From assembly GCA_029552745.1 (NCBI GenBank), contig JAKPDK010000152.1:186001-250000 (forward strand): a stretch of 64,000 nucleotides of DNA. Direction: 5' to 3'. Made by a program: the position numbers and the translations under genes. This DNA comes from Candidatus Hydrogenedentota bacterium. GTDB lineage: Bacteria > Hydrogenedentota > Hydrogenedentia > Hydrogenedentales > SLHB01. Of this stretch, positions 8,957 through 16,532 are shown piece by piece; positions within the stretch are counted from its first letter, which is position 1; every line of letters begins with the position of its first letter. The notes under the pieces were generated by a model, which was not told the origin of the DNA, searched no databases, and saw only the letters and a list, made by a program, of their open reading frames with translations.

Positions 8957-10113
8957 ACGAAAAGATTCTTTTTGTAGACGATGACCAGAACGTTTTGGAT
9001 GCCTACCGGAGAAAGCTTCGGGGAATTCTGCATGTAGAAACTGCCCAAGGCGGGGCAGAAGGGTTAAGAATCATATCGGAACAAGGCCCGTTTGCTGTTG
9101 TGGTGGCTGACATGCGCATGCCAGGCATGGATGGGGTGGAATTTCTTGCTCGCGTAAAGGAAATTGCGCCCGACACGGTGCGGATGATGCTGACGGGAAA
9201 CGCTGACATTAATGTGGCAATGCAAGCAGTTAACGAAGGTAATATATTTCGATTTCTGACAAAACCTTGCCCGCCGGACGTCTTGGGCAACTCCCTGATT
9301 GCGGCCATCAATCAATATCGCTTGGTCACCGCGGAGAAAGAACTTCTGGAAGGAACCCTGAAAGGCGCCGTGGAACTCTTGGCAGAAATTTTGTCCTGGG
9401 TTGATCCGGAGGCATTCGGGCGCACTGTTTTGTTGCGTAACCACGCCAAGAGTTTGGGTGAAAAACTTCGAGTGGATGACCTTTGGGAGTTGGAACTTGC
9501 CGCGACATTGTCCCAGATTGGTTATATGGCGATCCCTCACGAGGTCCTTGTTAAAGCCTACACGGGGATGAAACTGACACAAGAGGAAGAAGAGGCAATC
9601 GCTACTGCTCCGATCGTAGCCCATGAGTTAGTGTCTCGCATTCCACGACTGGAAGCCGTGTCTCGGATCATTTTGTATCAACACAAGCTTTTCAACGGAA
9701 ACGGGGTTCCGAAAGACAATGTTGCTGGGAAAGATATTCCTCTGGCCTCCCGTATTCTGAAGGTCATTTTGGACATGCTGAAACTCGAGGCGGAGGGACA
9801 CTCAAGAAAAGATGCACTCAAAGAAATGCGTCAGCGGGATGGTTGGTATGATCCGCGGGTTCTATATGCCGCCGTCGAGATTTTTGGAGAACACAAGGAA
9901 AAAGACGAAACCATACTTCTCCGCGAAATGCCCATAGCGCTTTCGGACTTACGGCCGGGTTTGATTTTGACGGAAGATGTTATCACAGTAGACGGAAGAC
10001 TTTTGGTACGCGAGGGTTCCCTGATAACAGATAATTTACTCCTTCGTATCAAGAAGTTTGCCGACTTGGTAGGAATTAGAGAACCGATTCGCGTGAGACT
10101 TTCCCGCGAGTGA
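8953..10113 (+). CDS. Response regulator with degenerate HD-GYP domain
   Basis: A 386-residue protein with a receiver (Asp53 in ADMRMPGMDG, Lys104 in LTKPC) followed by a region that aligns by pattern with HD-GYP c-di-GMP phosphodiesterases, about 140-320. Catalytic features are gone: the HD pair of LLHDIGKIGIP is Ser187-Gln188 in TLSQIGYMAIP, the GYP triad is GVP (251-253) within FNGNGVP, and the late Asp of the VADxYDAL segment is not conserved (ILKVILDML). The last ~60 residues (MPIALSDLRPGLILTEDVITVDG) resemble the extra C-terminal part of some HD-GYP-like proteins. It overlaps the upstream REC-HDOD gene by 4 bp (ATGA). Most likely a non-enzymatic binder or adaptor. Contrast with the intact REC-HD-GYP at 42020. 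Confidence 0.85.
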   Translation: MNEKILFVDDDQNVLDAYRRKLRGILHVETAQGGAEGLRIISEQGPFAVVVADMRMPGMDGVEFLARVKEIAPDTVRMMLTGNADINVAMQAVNEGNIFRFLTKPCPPDVLGNSLIAAINQYRLVTAEKELLEGTLKGAVELLAEILSWVDPEAFGRTVLLRNHAKSLGEKLRVDDLWELELAATLSQIGYMAIPHEVLVKAYTGMKLTQEEEEAIATAPIVAHELVSRIPRLEAVSRIILYQHKLFNGNGVPKDNVAGKDIPLASRILKVILDMLKLEAEGHSRKDALKEMRQRDGWYDPRVLYAAVEIFGEHKEKDETILLREMPIALSDLRPGLILTEDVITVDGRLLVREGSLITDNLLLRIKKFADLVGIREPIRVRLSRE

Positions 10114-10141
10114 ATTTGGAAATCCTAGTGGGGGCTGTTTT

Positions 10142-10750
10142 ATGCAAGTACTTGTCGCAGATGACGACGCCGTAACTCGGAAATTACTCACCGCATCACT
10201 CACCAAATGGGGATATACAGTTATCGAAGTGTCTAATGGTATCGAAGCCCTCAATGCCTTAGAGGCAGAAAAGCCGCCGCCGTTGGCTGTAATTGACTGG
10301 ATCATGCCGGGCATGGATGGCGTGGATATCTGCAGACGTGTGCACCAAACGCAACGCGACGAGACTTGTTACATCATCCTCCTCACAGCCCGAAGTACGA
10401 CCCAGGACATTATTACAGGGCTCGATGCGGGCGCTAACGACTACATCATCAAACCATTTGACTCCGGTGAACTGCAGGCAAGAGTGAATGTTGGCAAAAG
10501 GGTGGTGGAACTGGAAGTTGCCTTGCGACAGCGGGTGACCGAGCTAAAAGATGCTCTGAAACACATCAAGACCTTACAAGGAATTTTGCCCATTTGCATG
10601 TATTGCCACCGGATTCGAACTGATGAAGAGTCCTGGCAAAAACTGGAGCATTACATTCAGGAACACTCGGAAGCACAATTTAGCCACAGCCTTTGTCCGG
10701 AATGCCTTGAAAAATACTATCCAAAACCGCAAGACTATGACACCAGATAA
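10142..10750 (+). CDS. Response regulator with C-terminal Cys4 knuckle
   Basis: A 202-residue protein. The receiver (1-118) has phosphoacceptor Asp52 (AVIDWIMPGMDG) and Lys104 (IIKPFD). A heptad-like helix (120-145, rich in Leu, Glu and Lys) is followed by a compact C-terminal module with two CxxC pairs, Cys152/Cys155 (ICMYCHRIR) and Cys185/Cys188 (SLCPECLEK). This module, with its conserved aromatic and FSH residues, is known from many standalone regulators and probably binds zinc or another metal. No DNA-binding fold is visible, so the output is presumably protein interaction. It lies 28 bp after the degenerate HD-GYP gene and is likely cotranscribed. Confidence 0.88.
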   Translation: MQVLVADDDAVTRKLLTASLTKWGYTVIEVSNGIEALNALEAEKPPPLAVIDWIMPGMDGVDICRRVHQTQRDETCYIILLTARSTTQDIITGLDAGANDYIIKPFDSGELQARVNVGKRVVELEVALRQRVTELKDALKHIKTLQGILPICMYCHRIRTDEESWQKLEHYIQEHSEAQFSHSLCPECLEKYYPKPQDYDTR

Positions 10751-10821
10751 TGATTTTTGTATTTCTGAGGTTGTTTCGGCTTAGATTGATGTGTCGGGTC
10801 TGAACGGGCAACGAGAAGCCT

Positions 10822-11307
10822 ATGCAAGTAAGTGCAAAACATGAACGAATAATAGAAGCTGTTCGTCGCGGGTTGGAAGGTGATAGTGCCGTTGCTTTTA
10901 TTCGGGAAAGCGGCTATGCCATGACAATACGGGGAATTGCCCGGCATCTCCACGCTATGGGGGGACGAGGAAAAATACAGGAGCTCATCGCTGCCGGCTT
11001 GTCAAATCGTGAGGTGTTGGAGAAAGTCTTTCCCGAAGGAGATATGTCGCAGCTGAATCTACCTCCCCCGGAACAAACATATCTATTCGATGATGCTTTG
11101 GTTGAATCTGAGTCTGAGGAGACGGATTCGCTTCGTTCGCCACTCTATGAAACCCGAAAAATGGCGATTAAAGTTCCAGCAGACCTATTTGAAGCCATTC
11201 GTCTCGCAGCAAAAGCTGAGAATAAAAGTCAAAACAGTCTTATTGTGGAGATCCTGACAGCGGCTCTTTCTCAGATGCCCCGTCAAATTCCTGATATAAC
11301 GGAATAG
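10822..11307 (+). CDS. Small ribbon-helix-helix protein
   Basis: A 161-residue protein in three parts. Residues 1-70 are helical, with TIRGIARHLHAMGGRGKIQE and SNREVLEKVF suggesting an HTH-like or other small helical fold. A Pro/Glu/Ser-rich linker spans 78-108. Residues 110-152 (RKMAIKVPADLFEAIRLAA, then NKSQNSLIVEILTAAL) match the Arc/MetJ ribbon-helix-helix pattern of a short strand and two helices, which normally dimerises to bind DNA. It sits 71 bp after the REC-Cys4 gene on the same strand and could be the transcriptional output of that cluster, an inference from position only. Its last 68 bp overlap the 3' end of the convergent queG gene. Confidence 0.72.
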   Translation: MQVSAKHERIIEAVRRGLEGDSAVAFIRESGYAMTIRGIARHLHAMGGRGKIQELIAAGLSNREVLEKVFPEGDMSQLNLPPPEQTYLFDDALVESESEETDSLRSPLYETRKMAIKVPADLFEAIRLAAKAENKSQNSLIVEILTAALSQMPRQIPDITE

Positions 11308-12229
11308 ACTGTCCGCGATTTTCTAATATTTTCAAGACGTTCTTCTTAATTCTCGCAAGGCCGGCGCGCGAAATTGGTGTATTGGTGAACTCGTGAGCGA
11401 AAGACTCAGCGGTCAAACCAAGAAGTTCCTGGGGATCAGGGTTTGCATGTTTGGGTATGGGGTGAAATTGTCGTTCCGATGTTTTTCTGACATCACGATT
11501 CCATGGACAAGCTTCTTGGCATATGTCGCAGCCAAAAACCCACGGGTCGATGTGTTTCGCAATGTCAGAATCTAGCTCCTTGCGATTTTCAACCGTTTGA
11601 TACGAAATGCAGCGACGTGCATCCACAACCCCTGCTTCAACGATTGCTCCAGTGGGACAAGCATCCATACACGCCTTGCATTCCCCACAGCGATTTTCCA
11701 AAGGGACATCCGGTTGGAGCGGCAGGGTGGTCACAACACAACCGAGAAAAAACCATGACCCAAGTCCTTCGCGAATTACCAAGCTGTTCTTGCCAATCCA
11801 CCCGACACCAGCCCTTGCCGCCCAGAATTTCTCCAAGACAGGACCGTTATCGATGGAAAGAAAGGTCCTTGTCTCAGGCGCCAAAGAACGGATATAGGCT
11901 GCCAGACTCTCCAGAGGACGCCGGAGAACGTAATGGTAGTCCAGACCCCAAGCATATCGTGACACGCGCACAGCATGGAGTGGCACCGTGGGTCTTGGCG
12001 CGTAATAATTCCTCGCGACAACCACGACTGACTGAGCCCCGGGCAACCTTCGTCTAATATCTAAGCGAATTTCTGCGGTTTTTATGAGCCAATTCATTTG
12101 AGCATGGAAGCCCTGCTCCAACCACTTCTTGAAACGGCCAGCTGGATCGATACACTCCACGGCGGCAATACCACAGGCATCGAAGCCTAAAGTCTCTGCA
12201 TATTTGCGGATTTTTTCTGAATAGTCCAT
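11240..12229 (-). CDS. queG: Epoxyqueuosine reductase QueG
   Basis: A 329-residue cobalamin- and iron-sulfur-dependent enzyme that makes queuosine from epoxyqueuosine in tRNA, the last step of queuosine synthesis. Diagnostic features: Asp127 in SIDNGPVLEKFWAARAG (the catalytic acid region), GWIGKNSL, and two [4Fe-4S] sites built from Cys181/184/187/191 (CGECKACMDACPTGAI) with Cys207, and Cys234/237/241 (CDICQEACPWN). The protein is shorter than the E. coli enzyme because it lacks a long C-terminal repeat region, as in many other bacteria. It converges on the ribbon-helix-helix gene, with the 3' ends overlapping by 68 bp. No other queuosine gene is in the window. Confidence 0.93.
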   Translation of the reverse strand: MDYSEKIRKYAETLGFDACGIAAVECIDPAGRFKKWLEQGFHAQMNWLIKTAEIRLDIRRRLPGAQSVVVVARNYYAPRPTVPLHAVRVSRYAWGLDYHYVLRRPLESLAAYIRSLAPETRTFLSIDNGPVLEKFWAARAGVGWIGKNSLVIREGLGSWFFLGCVVTTLPLQPDVPLENRCGECKACMDACPTGAIVEAGVVDARRCISYQTVENRKELDSDIAKHIDPWVFGCDICQEACPWNRDVRKTSERQFHPIPKHANPDPQELLGLTAESFAHEFTNTPISRAGLARIKKNVLKILENRGQSIPLYQEFDGASEKEPLSGSPQ

Positions 12230-12282
12230 TATGCGCTCTCGACGGAAGAATCAATTAGAGGCAAAAGAGAAACGCGCTCCAA

Positions 12283-13011
12283 TTATCGAAGCTTTCCTCG
12301 GTCGCGATATTGGGAAATCATTCGTGCGTTCCATTCGTCTCCACCCGGAAGATTTGCAGATTTGAAAAGCGGAGGTTCTTTCCCTTCCCTCACAAAAACG
12401 CAACAAACTTGATAAACAATTTGCTCTACGATAGCAATCGCGGCAAGACTGGAGGTAGGAGCTGTCCTTAAAGATGTTCCCGGGACCGGCAGCGCTGCAT
12501 CTCCGGGTTCGCCACACGTATCGATAACTATGTCGCAAATTTCGAAAAGTTTTTTCCCGATGCCGGGTGTGGACGTTGCCGCTTTCGACTGGTTCAACGA
12601 GGTCAACGCTATGGTTTTCAAGCCTTTTTCTTTGGCAAGTAATGCCATTTCAACGGGCACGGCGTTTTTCCCGCTGGTCGAAACAATCATCATGACGTCG
12701 ATCGGACGAATGTCCTCCCTTTCAAAAACGACCTTAGCCAAACCGGACATCCGTTCAAGTTTCGTGCTTGTTACAGGACCTTCATGTTGCATCAACGGCG
12801 GGAAAAGAATGGCATTGACTGCGGCCAAGCCTCCCGCGCGGAAATATAGTTCTTCAGCAATAAAATGGGAGTGTCCTGTACCAAACACATGCCATATACC
12901 TCCTCGACGAAGAGAGGTAGCAATGACCTCCGCCGCCTGTGTTATGTTCGCCGCTTGTGTCTTCTCTATTTGATCAAGGAGCTTATGGGCACAATCGAAA
13001 AATTCAAGCAT
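12283..13011 (-). CDS. SIS-domain phosphosugar isomerase-like protein (UPF0309 type)
   Basis: A 242-residue single SIS-domain protein. It shows the UPF0309 opening (hydrophobic MLEFFDCAHKLLDQIEKTQ, then GGIWHVFGTGHSHFIAEELYFRAGGL) and the later STSGKNAVPVEMALLAKEKG, the phosphosugar-binding Ser/Thr-rich loop of SIS folds. Likely substrates are phosphorylated sugars or amino sugars. Start 13011 has AGGAGGT six bases upstream. A further in-frame start at 13068 would lie upstream of this excellent ribosome site and is rejected. It is separated by 53 bp from queG in the same direction and is divergent from the membrane-protein gene at 13133. Confidence 0.85.
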   Translation of the reverse strand: MLEFFDCAHKLLDQIEKTQAANITQAAEVIATSLRRGGIWHVFGTGHSHFIAEELYFRAGGLAAVNAILFPPLMQHEGPVTSTKLERMSGLAKVVFEREDIRPIDVMMIVSTSGKNAVPVEMALLAKEKGLKTIALTSLNQSKAATSTPGIGKKLFEICDIVIDTCGEPGDAALPVPGTSLRTAPTSSLAAIAIVEQIVYQVCCVFVREGKEPPLFKSANLPGGDEWNARMISQYRDRGKLR

Positions 13012-13132
13012 AGTCTGACCTCCTCCAATCAAGATACCACGAACGAGGAACCTTCCCAAAAGCGGCACACGGCAAAGCAGTTTTTTCTCTTTCTAAGATT
13101 CTGGTAATCTATTGAAACGTGGGGCTGAACCA

Positions 13133-15046
13133 ATGAATGTTACGTTTCGAAGTATTGCACTCGGCCTATTGTTGATACCCGTTAATGCCTTCTGGTTAGC
13201 CCTTTCTGAAATAGTCTGGTACTCGGGCGAACCCACAAGCATCAGCCTCTTTTACAACGTCGTTTTTATTCTTTTTCTGCTTGTGTTAGTTAATCTAATC
13301 CTCAGCAAAATACGGCCGGACATCGCCTTAACGCCGCAAGAACTGCTCGTAGTCTATACCATGTTGGCGATTTCTAGCGCTCTTGCCGGACACGACATGA
13401 TACAAATACTTGTGCCCACACTATCCCATTTGCACCGGTTTCAACCCATCGAACACCGTTATGATGACGTAATGCCCTATGTTCCAGATTGGTTGGTAGT
13501 ACAAGATCCTGATGCCTTGCAAAGCGCGTATCTCGGACAAGAATCTATTTTTGACCTCCGCAATCTGATGCCATGGATTGTGCCTATCCTTTATTGGTAC
13601 GGTTTTATCATAGCCCTGTGCGCCGTTATGTGGGGACTGAATCTTCTCTTACGGAAGCAATGGGTTGAAAATGAAAAGCTTTCTTACCCTGTCCTTCAAG
13701 TTCCGTTTGCCCTTGCTGTAGAAACACGCAGTATTTTGCGTAGCAGATTTTTTTGGACAGGGTTTGCTATTGCCGCGGCTATCGACCTTATAAACGGAAT
13801 TAATGTCCTGTTCCCCTTAATGCCCAAGATCCCCATCGTGCATATTCTGAATATCCAGGAACTATTCCCTGAAAGACCCTGGCGTGATATGGGACCCGCA
13901 TGGGTATCTTTTTATCCTTTTGCAATCGGGATGTGTTTTTTCATGCCGACGGATCTTGCGTTTTCGTGTTGGTTCTTTTTTGTTTTTTGGAAATTGCAGC
14001 GCGTTTTTGCCAGTCATATCGGGATACAAGGTATGATCGGCTTTCCATTCGTGGAAGAACAGACAGCTGGGGGATATTATGCGATCGCCCTAATTGGGCT
14101 CTGGATATCCAGGCGTCACATCGCTCGCGTGGTGGGAATGGCTTTTGGAAAAGCAACCGTTGACTGCTCGAAAGAAGACATCCTAGAGGCGAGAACGGCG
14201 TTGTTACTCACTATCTTTGGTCTGGGATTTCTTTATTGGTTTTGTATCACTGCGGGAATGTCGGCATGGATAGTAAGTTTGTTTTTTCTCATGTATTTTT
14301 TGATATCCCTTGCAGTAACGCGGATGCGTGCTGAGTTGGGACCGCCGTGTCATGATTTGCACGCAATAGGTCCTGAACGACAAATAACGCGGTTCTTTGG
14401 TGCGGCATGGCTCCGTCAACATTATCCGACCGATCTTACCATGTTTGGTTTCTTGAACTTTTTTAACCGAGCCTATCGCAGTCACCCCATGCCACATGGA
14501 TTGGAAGCCTATCGGGTTGCCGAACGCCTGAAAATGAGTAATTGGCGGTACACGTGGGCGATGGGACTGGCAATTTTGACTGGCACTGGCTGGGCATTCT
14601 TTGCCTTACTGTGGGCGTTTAATAAGTACGGTGCCTCGGCTGAGATAATTGGGCCGGGAGAGTGGTTCGGACGGGAGACATGGGACAATATCTACGTTCA
14701 GTTTACGGCGCCGCCCGCTTACCAGCGTGCGAACCTTATCGCCGTTTTTGTAGGGATTTTGACAAGCCTCGGACTCGCCGTACTTCGCATGAACCTCGCT
14801 TGGTGGCCCTTTCATCCTGTCGGTTACGCTACAAGCGGTTCGTGGTCCATGGATCAACTTTGGCTATGTGTGTTCCTTGCTTGGGCAATCAAAGTCATCT
14901 TGCTGAAATATGGGGGAACCCGCGCTTATAGGCCGGCAGCCCCCTTTTTCATTGGCCTAATTATAGGGGATTTCTGTATCGGTTCGGTGTGGAATCTCTA
15001 CGGGATTATCATGGAAACACAGGTCTATCATTTCTGGCCTTACTAG
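13133..15046 (+). CDS. Large polytopic membrane protein (DUF6785-like)
   Basis: A 637-residue inner-membrane protein with about 12-14 hydrophobic segments, beginning SIALGLLLIPVNAFWLALSE and ending in a VIL-rich helix pair. I recognise the general look of the DUF6785/DUF6784 family, common in Planctomycetota and relatives and often beside carbohydrate genes: the early LTPQELLVVYTML and the conserved RMRAELGPPCHDLHAIGPE cytoplasmic loop. Function is not established; a transporter is plausible. ATG 13133 is chosen because the only upstream in-frame start is TTG 13112. The ribosome site is weak (GGGG about 9 bases upstream). The gene converges with the SGNH hydrolase, separated by 33 bp. Confidence 0.78.
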   Translation: MNVTFRSIALGLLLIPVNAFWLALSEIVWYSGEPTSISLFYNVVFILFLLVLVNLILSKIRPDIALTPQELLVVYTMLAISSALAGHDMIQILVPTLSHLHRFQPIEHRYDDVMPYVPDWLVVQDPDALQSAYLGQESIFDLRNLMPWIVPILYWYGFIIALCAVMWGLNLLLRKQWVENEKLSYPVLQVPFALAVETRSILRSRFFWTGFAIAAAIDLINGINVLFPLMPKIPIVHILNIQELFPERPWRDMGPAWVSFYPFAIGMCFFMPTDLAFSCWFFFVFWKLQRVFASHIGIQGMIGFPFVEEQTAGGYYAIALIGLWISRRHIARVVGMAFGKATVDCSKEDILEARTALLLTIFGLGFLYWFCITAGMSAWIVSLFFLMYFLISLAVTRMRAELGPPCHDLHAIGPERQITRFFGAAWLRQHYPTDLTMFGFLNFFNRAYRSHPMPHGLEAYRVAERLKMSNWRYTWAMGLAILTGTGWAFFALLWAFNKYGASAEIIGPGEWFGRETWDNIYVQFTAPPAYQRANLIAVFVGILTSLGLAVLRMNLAWWPFHPVGYATSGSWSMDQLWLCVFLAWAIKVILLKYGGTRAYRPAAPFFIGLIIGDFCIGSVWNLYGIIMETQVYHFWPY

Positions 15047-15079
15047 TTCGGCGTGCGCCCAATCAAAGAGGGAAACGTC

Positions 15080-15706
15080 TTAAAGACGAAACTCAATGTC
15101 ACCCTCAAACACGCCGAGAATAAATGCGGCAACCCGCTCTCCAACAACAGTCTGCCCTTTAGAATTCAAGTGAACTCCATCTTCAGCAAAGTATTCCGGG
15201 TGGTCTGCCACCAGAGAAAAGAGGTCATTGACAGGTACATTACGGGTATCGGCGATTTCTCGGGCTATACGGTTTCGTTCGCGAACTCGAGCAGTTTGTG
15301 GGTGGAACTGCGAGAGGTCGGTCGGTTGTCGCATGGGAGTCGTCTGTGCCCAAATAACTCTGCAGCCCGGGCAGTGATTCTCAATGACTCGAAAAACCCT
15401 TGGAAGATGTGCCGCATAAGTACGATCGTCATAGTCAAGTCCATGCAGTCCATTGTTAATATGAACCACTTGGAAACGATAGGTGCTGAGCAAGAGGTCA
15501 AGCTCTTTAAAGAACAGGGGGTCTGTGAGACATTTGGACGTCGTGAGACGGGCGCATTGGAGCTTATCGCCAAGGACTTTTTGCACGATGGGATAATAAG
15601 ACCTTGCAATAGAATCCCCCACAAGAAGCACCCGAGGCAGTGTCGTCGACGCGTTAGCGCCTTCCACCCACAAGTCCAGCCATTCAATCTTCTCGCGTCT
15701 GATCAT
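15080..15706 (-). CDS. SGNH/GDSL-family hydrolase
   Basis: A 208-residue esterase-like protein with the standard SGNH blocks: Ser32 in LLVGDSIARSYYP (block I), Asn85 in HINNGLHGL (block III), and the Asp176/His179 pair in AEDGVHLNSKG (block V). Such enzymes hydrolyse ester or acyl groups, frequently on glycans. No signal peptide is seen, so it is likely cytoplasmic. AGGAGT lies 9 bases before the ATG and overlaps the stop of the SAM-hydrolase gene 12 bp upstream, so the two are probably cotranscribed. It is the last gene of a minus-strand run starting at the FHA-GGDEF gene. Substrate unknown. Confidence 0.86.
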   Translation of the reverse strand: MIRREKIEWLDLWVEGANASTTLPRVLLVGDSIARSYYPIVQKVLGDKLQCARLTTSKCLTDPLFFKELDLLLSTYRFQVVHINNGLHGLDYDDRTYAAHLPRVFRVIENHCPGCRVIWAQTTPMRQPTDLSQFHPQTARVRERNRIAREIADTRNVPVNDLFSLVADHPEYFAEDGVHLNSKGQTVVGERVAAFILGVFEGDIEFRL

Positions 15707-15718
15707 GCATTGATACTC

Positions 15719-16531
15719 CTATGTGACCTTGGGTTTTTGATGCGGTTGCGAGAAGCAAACTTTCACAGAGTCGCCAACCTTTACACCCAATCGTTTTGCT
15801 GCGTCCCCTGCGTTGACTGCGATTTCGATAAAGCCACTACTGCCCGCAAGCGCCAATGACTCACCTTCGGGGACATCGGCATACGTTTGACCAAGTTTAT
15901 CAATTATCGTATCACCAAACAGGACTTTTCGCACAACGCGGCCGGCTATCAGCTCCTCCGGCAGGTTTGTGATGATATTCCCAAAACGGTCTATGTGAAT
16001 TACCGTACACAAAAGTGTGTCCGAGGATATAAATTCAGGTTCCGGAAACTCAAAACATACCGGTGCGGTAACAAGGGAACCAATGTCGGACGGGACTTTG
16101 TTTTCTTTTGAAATGTGCGCTGCTACTGGAGCGAACAGGTCTCTGCCGTGAAAGGTCTTGCATACAGTGGGTCTTGTAAAACGGGCATTTTCGATACAAC
16201 GAATCTCCTCCAAACCGAATTTTCTAAATAGAAATGTCAAAATTCCGTTGTCCGGACATACAACAAATTGGCCGTTTAAACTAGCCACCAGGGCGCGTCG
16301 TGCCGTACCCACGCCAGGATCCACCACTACAACATGGACGGTTCCTTTTGGAAACCATGGGAAAACACAGAAAAGAAAATAGGCGGCTTCGTGAATGTGA
16401 TGAGGTGGAATTTCATGAGTTAGGTCGACAATACGCGCTTCGGCATAGGTTGACCAAATAACTCCTTTCATTGCAGCCACATAATGATCCCGTGTGCCAA
16501 AATCCGTAATGAGAGTGATCAATCCTGCCAT
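15719..16531 (-). CDS. SAM hydrolase / SAM hydroxide adenosyltransferase (DUF62)
   Basis: A 270-residue member of the DUF62 family, which splits S-adenosylmethionine into adenosine and methionine using water and is related to fluorinase and chlorinase. Visible features: Asp10 in LITDFGTRDHYVAAMKG, DLTHEIPPH, Asp71 in VVDPGVGTARRA, PDNG (93-96) and His128 in TFHGRDLFAPVAA. Asp71, one of the Arg at 78-79 and His128 correspond to the Asp-Arg-His triad that activates water in hydrolase members. The start codon is one base after the stop of the FHA-GGDEF gene, so translation is likely coupled. Why a SAM hydrolase should be joined to a cyclic-di-GMP-type regulator is unknown. Confidence 0.9.
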   Translation of the reverse strand: MAGLITLITDFGTRDHYVAAMKGVIWSTYAEARIVDLTHEIPPHHIHEAAYFLFCVFPWFPKGTVHVVVVDPGVGTARRALVASLNGQFVVCPDNGILTFLFRKFGLEEIRCIENARFTRPTVCKTFHGRDLFAPVAAHISKENKVPSDIGSLVTAPVCFEFPEPEFISSDTLLCTVIHIDRFGNIITNLPEELIAGRVVRKVLFGDTIIDKLGQTYADVPEGESLALAGSSGFIEIAVNAGDAAKRLGVKVGDSVKVCFSQPHQKPKVT

Positions 16532-16532
16532 A

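Noticed and set aside
15053-15859. Plus-strand open frame of 268 codons
   Set aside because: Lies opposite the SGNH and SAM hydrolase genes, both with intact motifs; the translation has no recognisable pattern.
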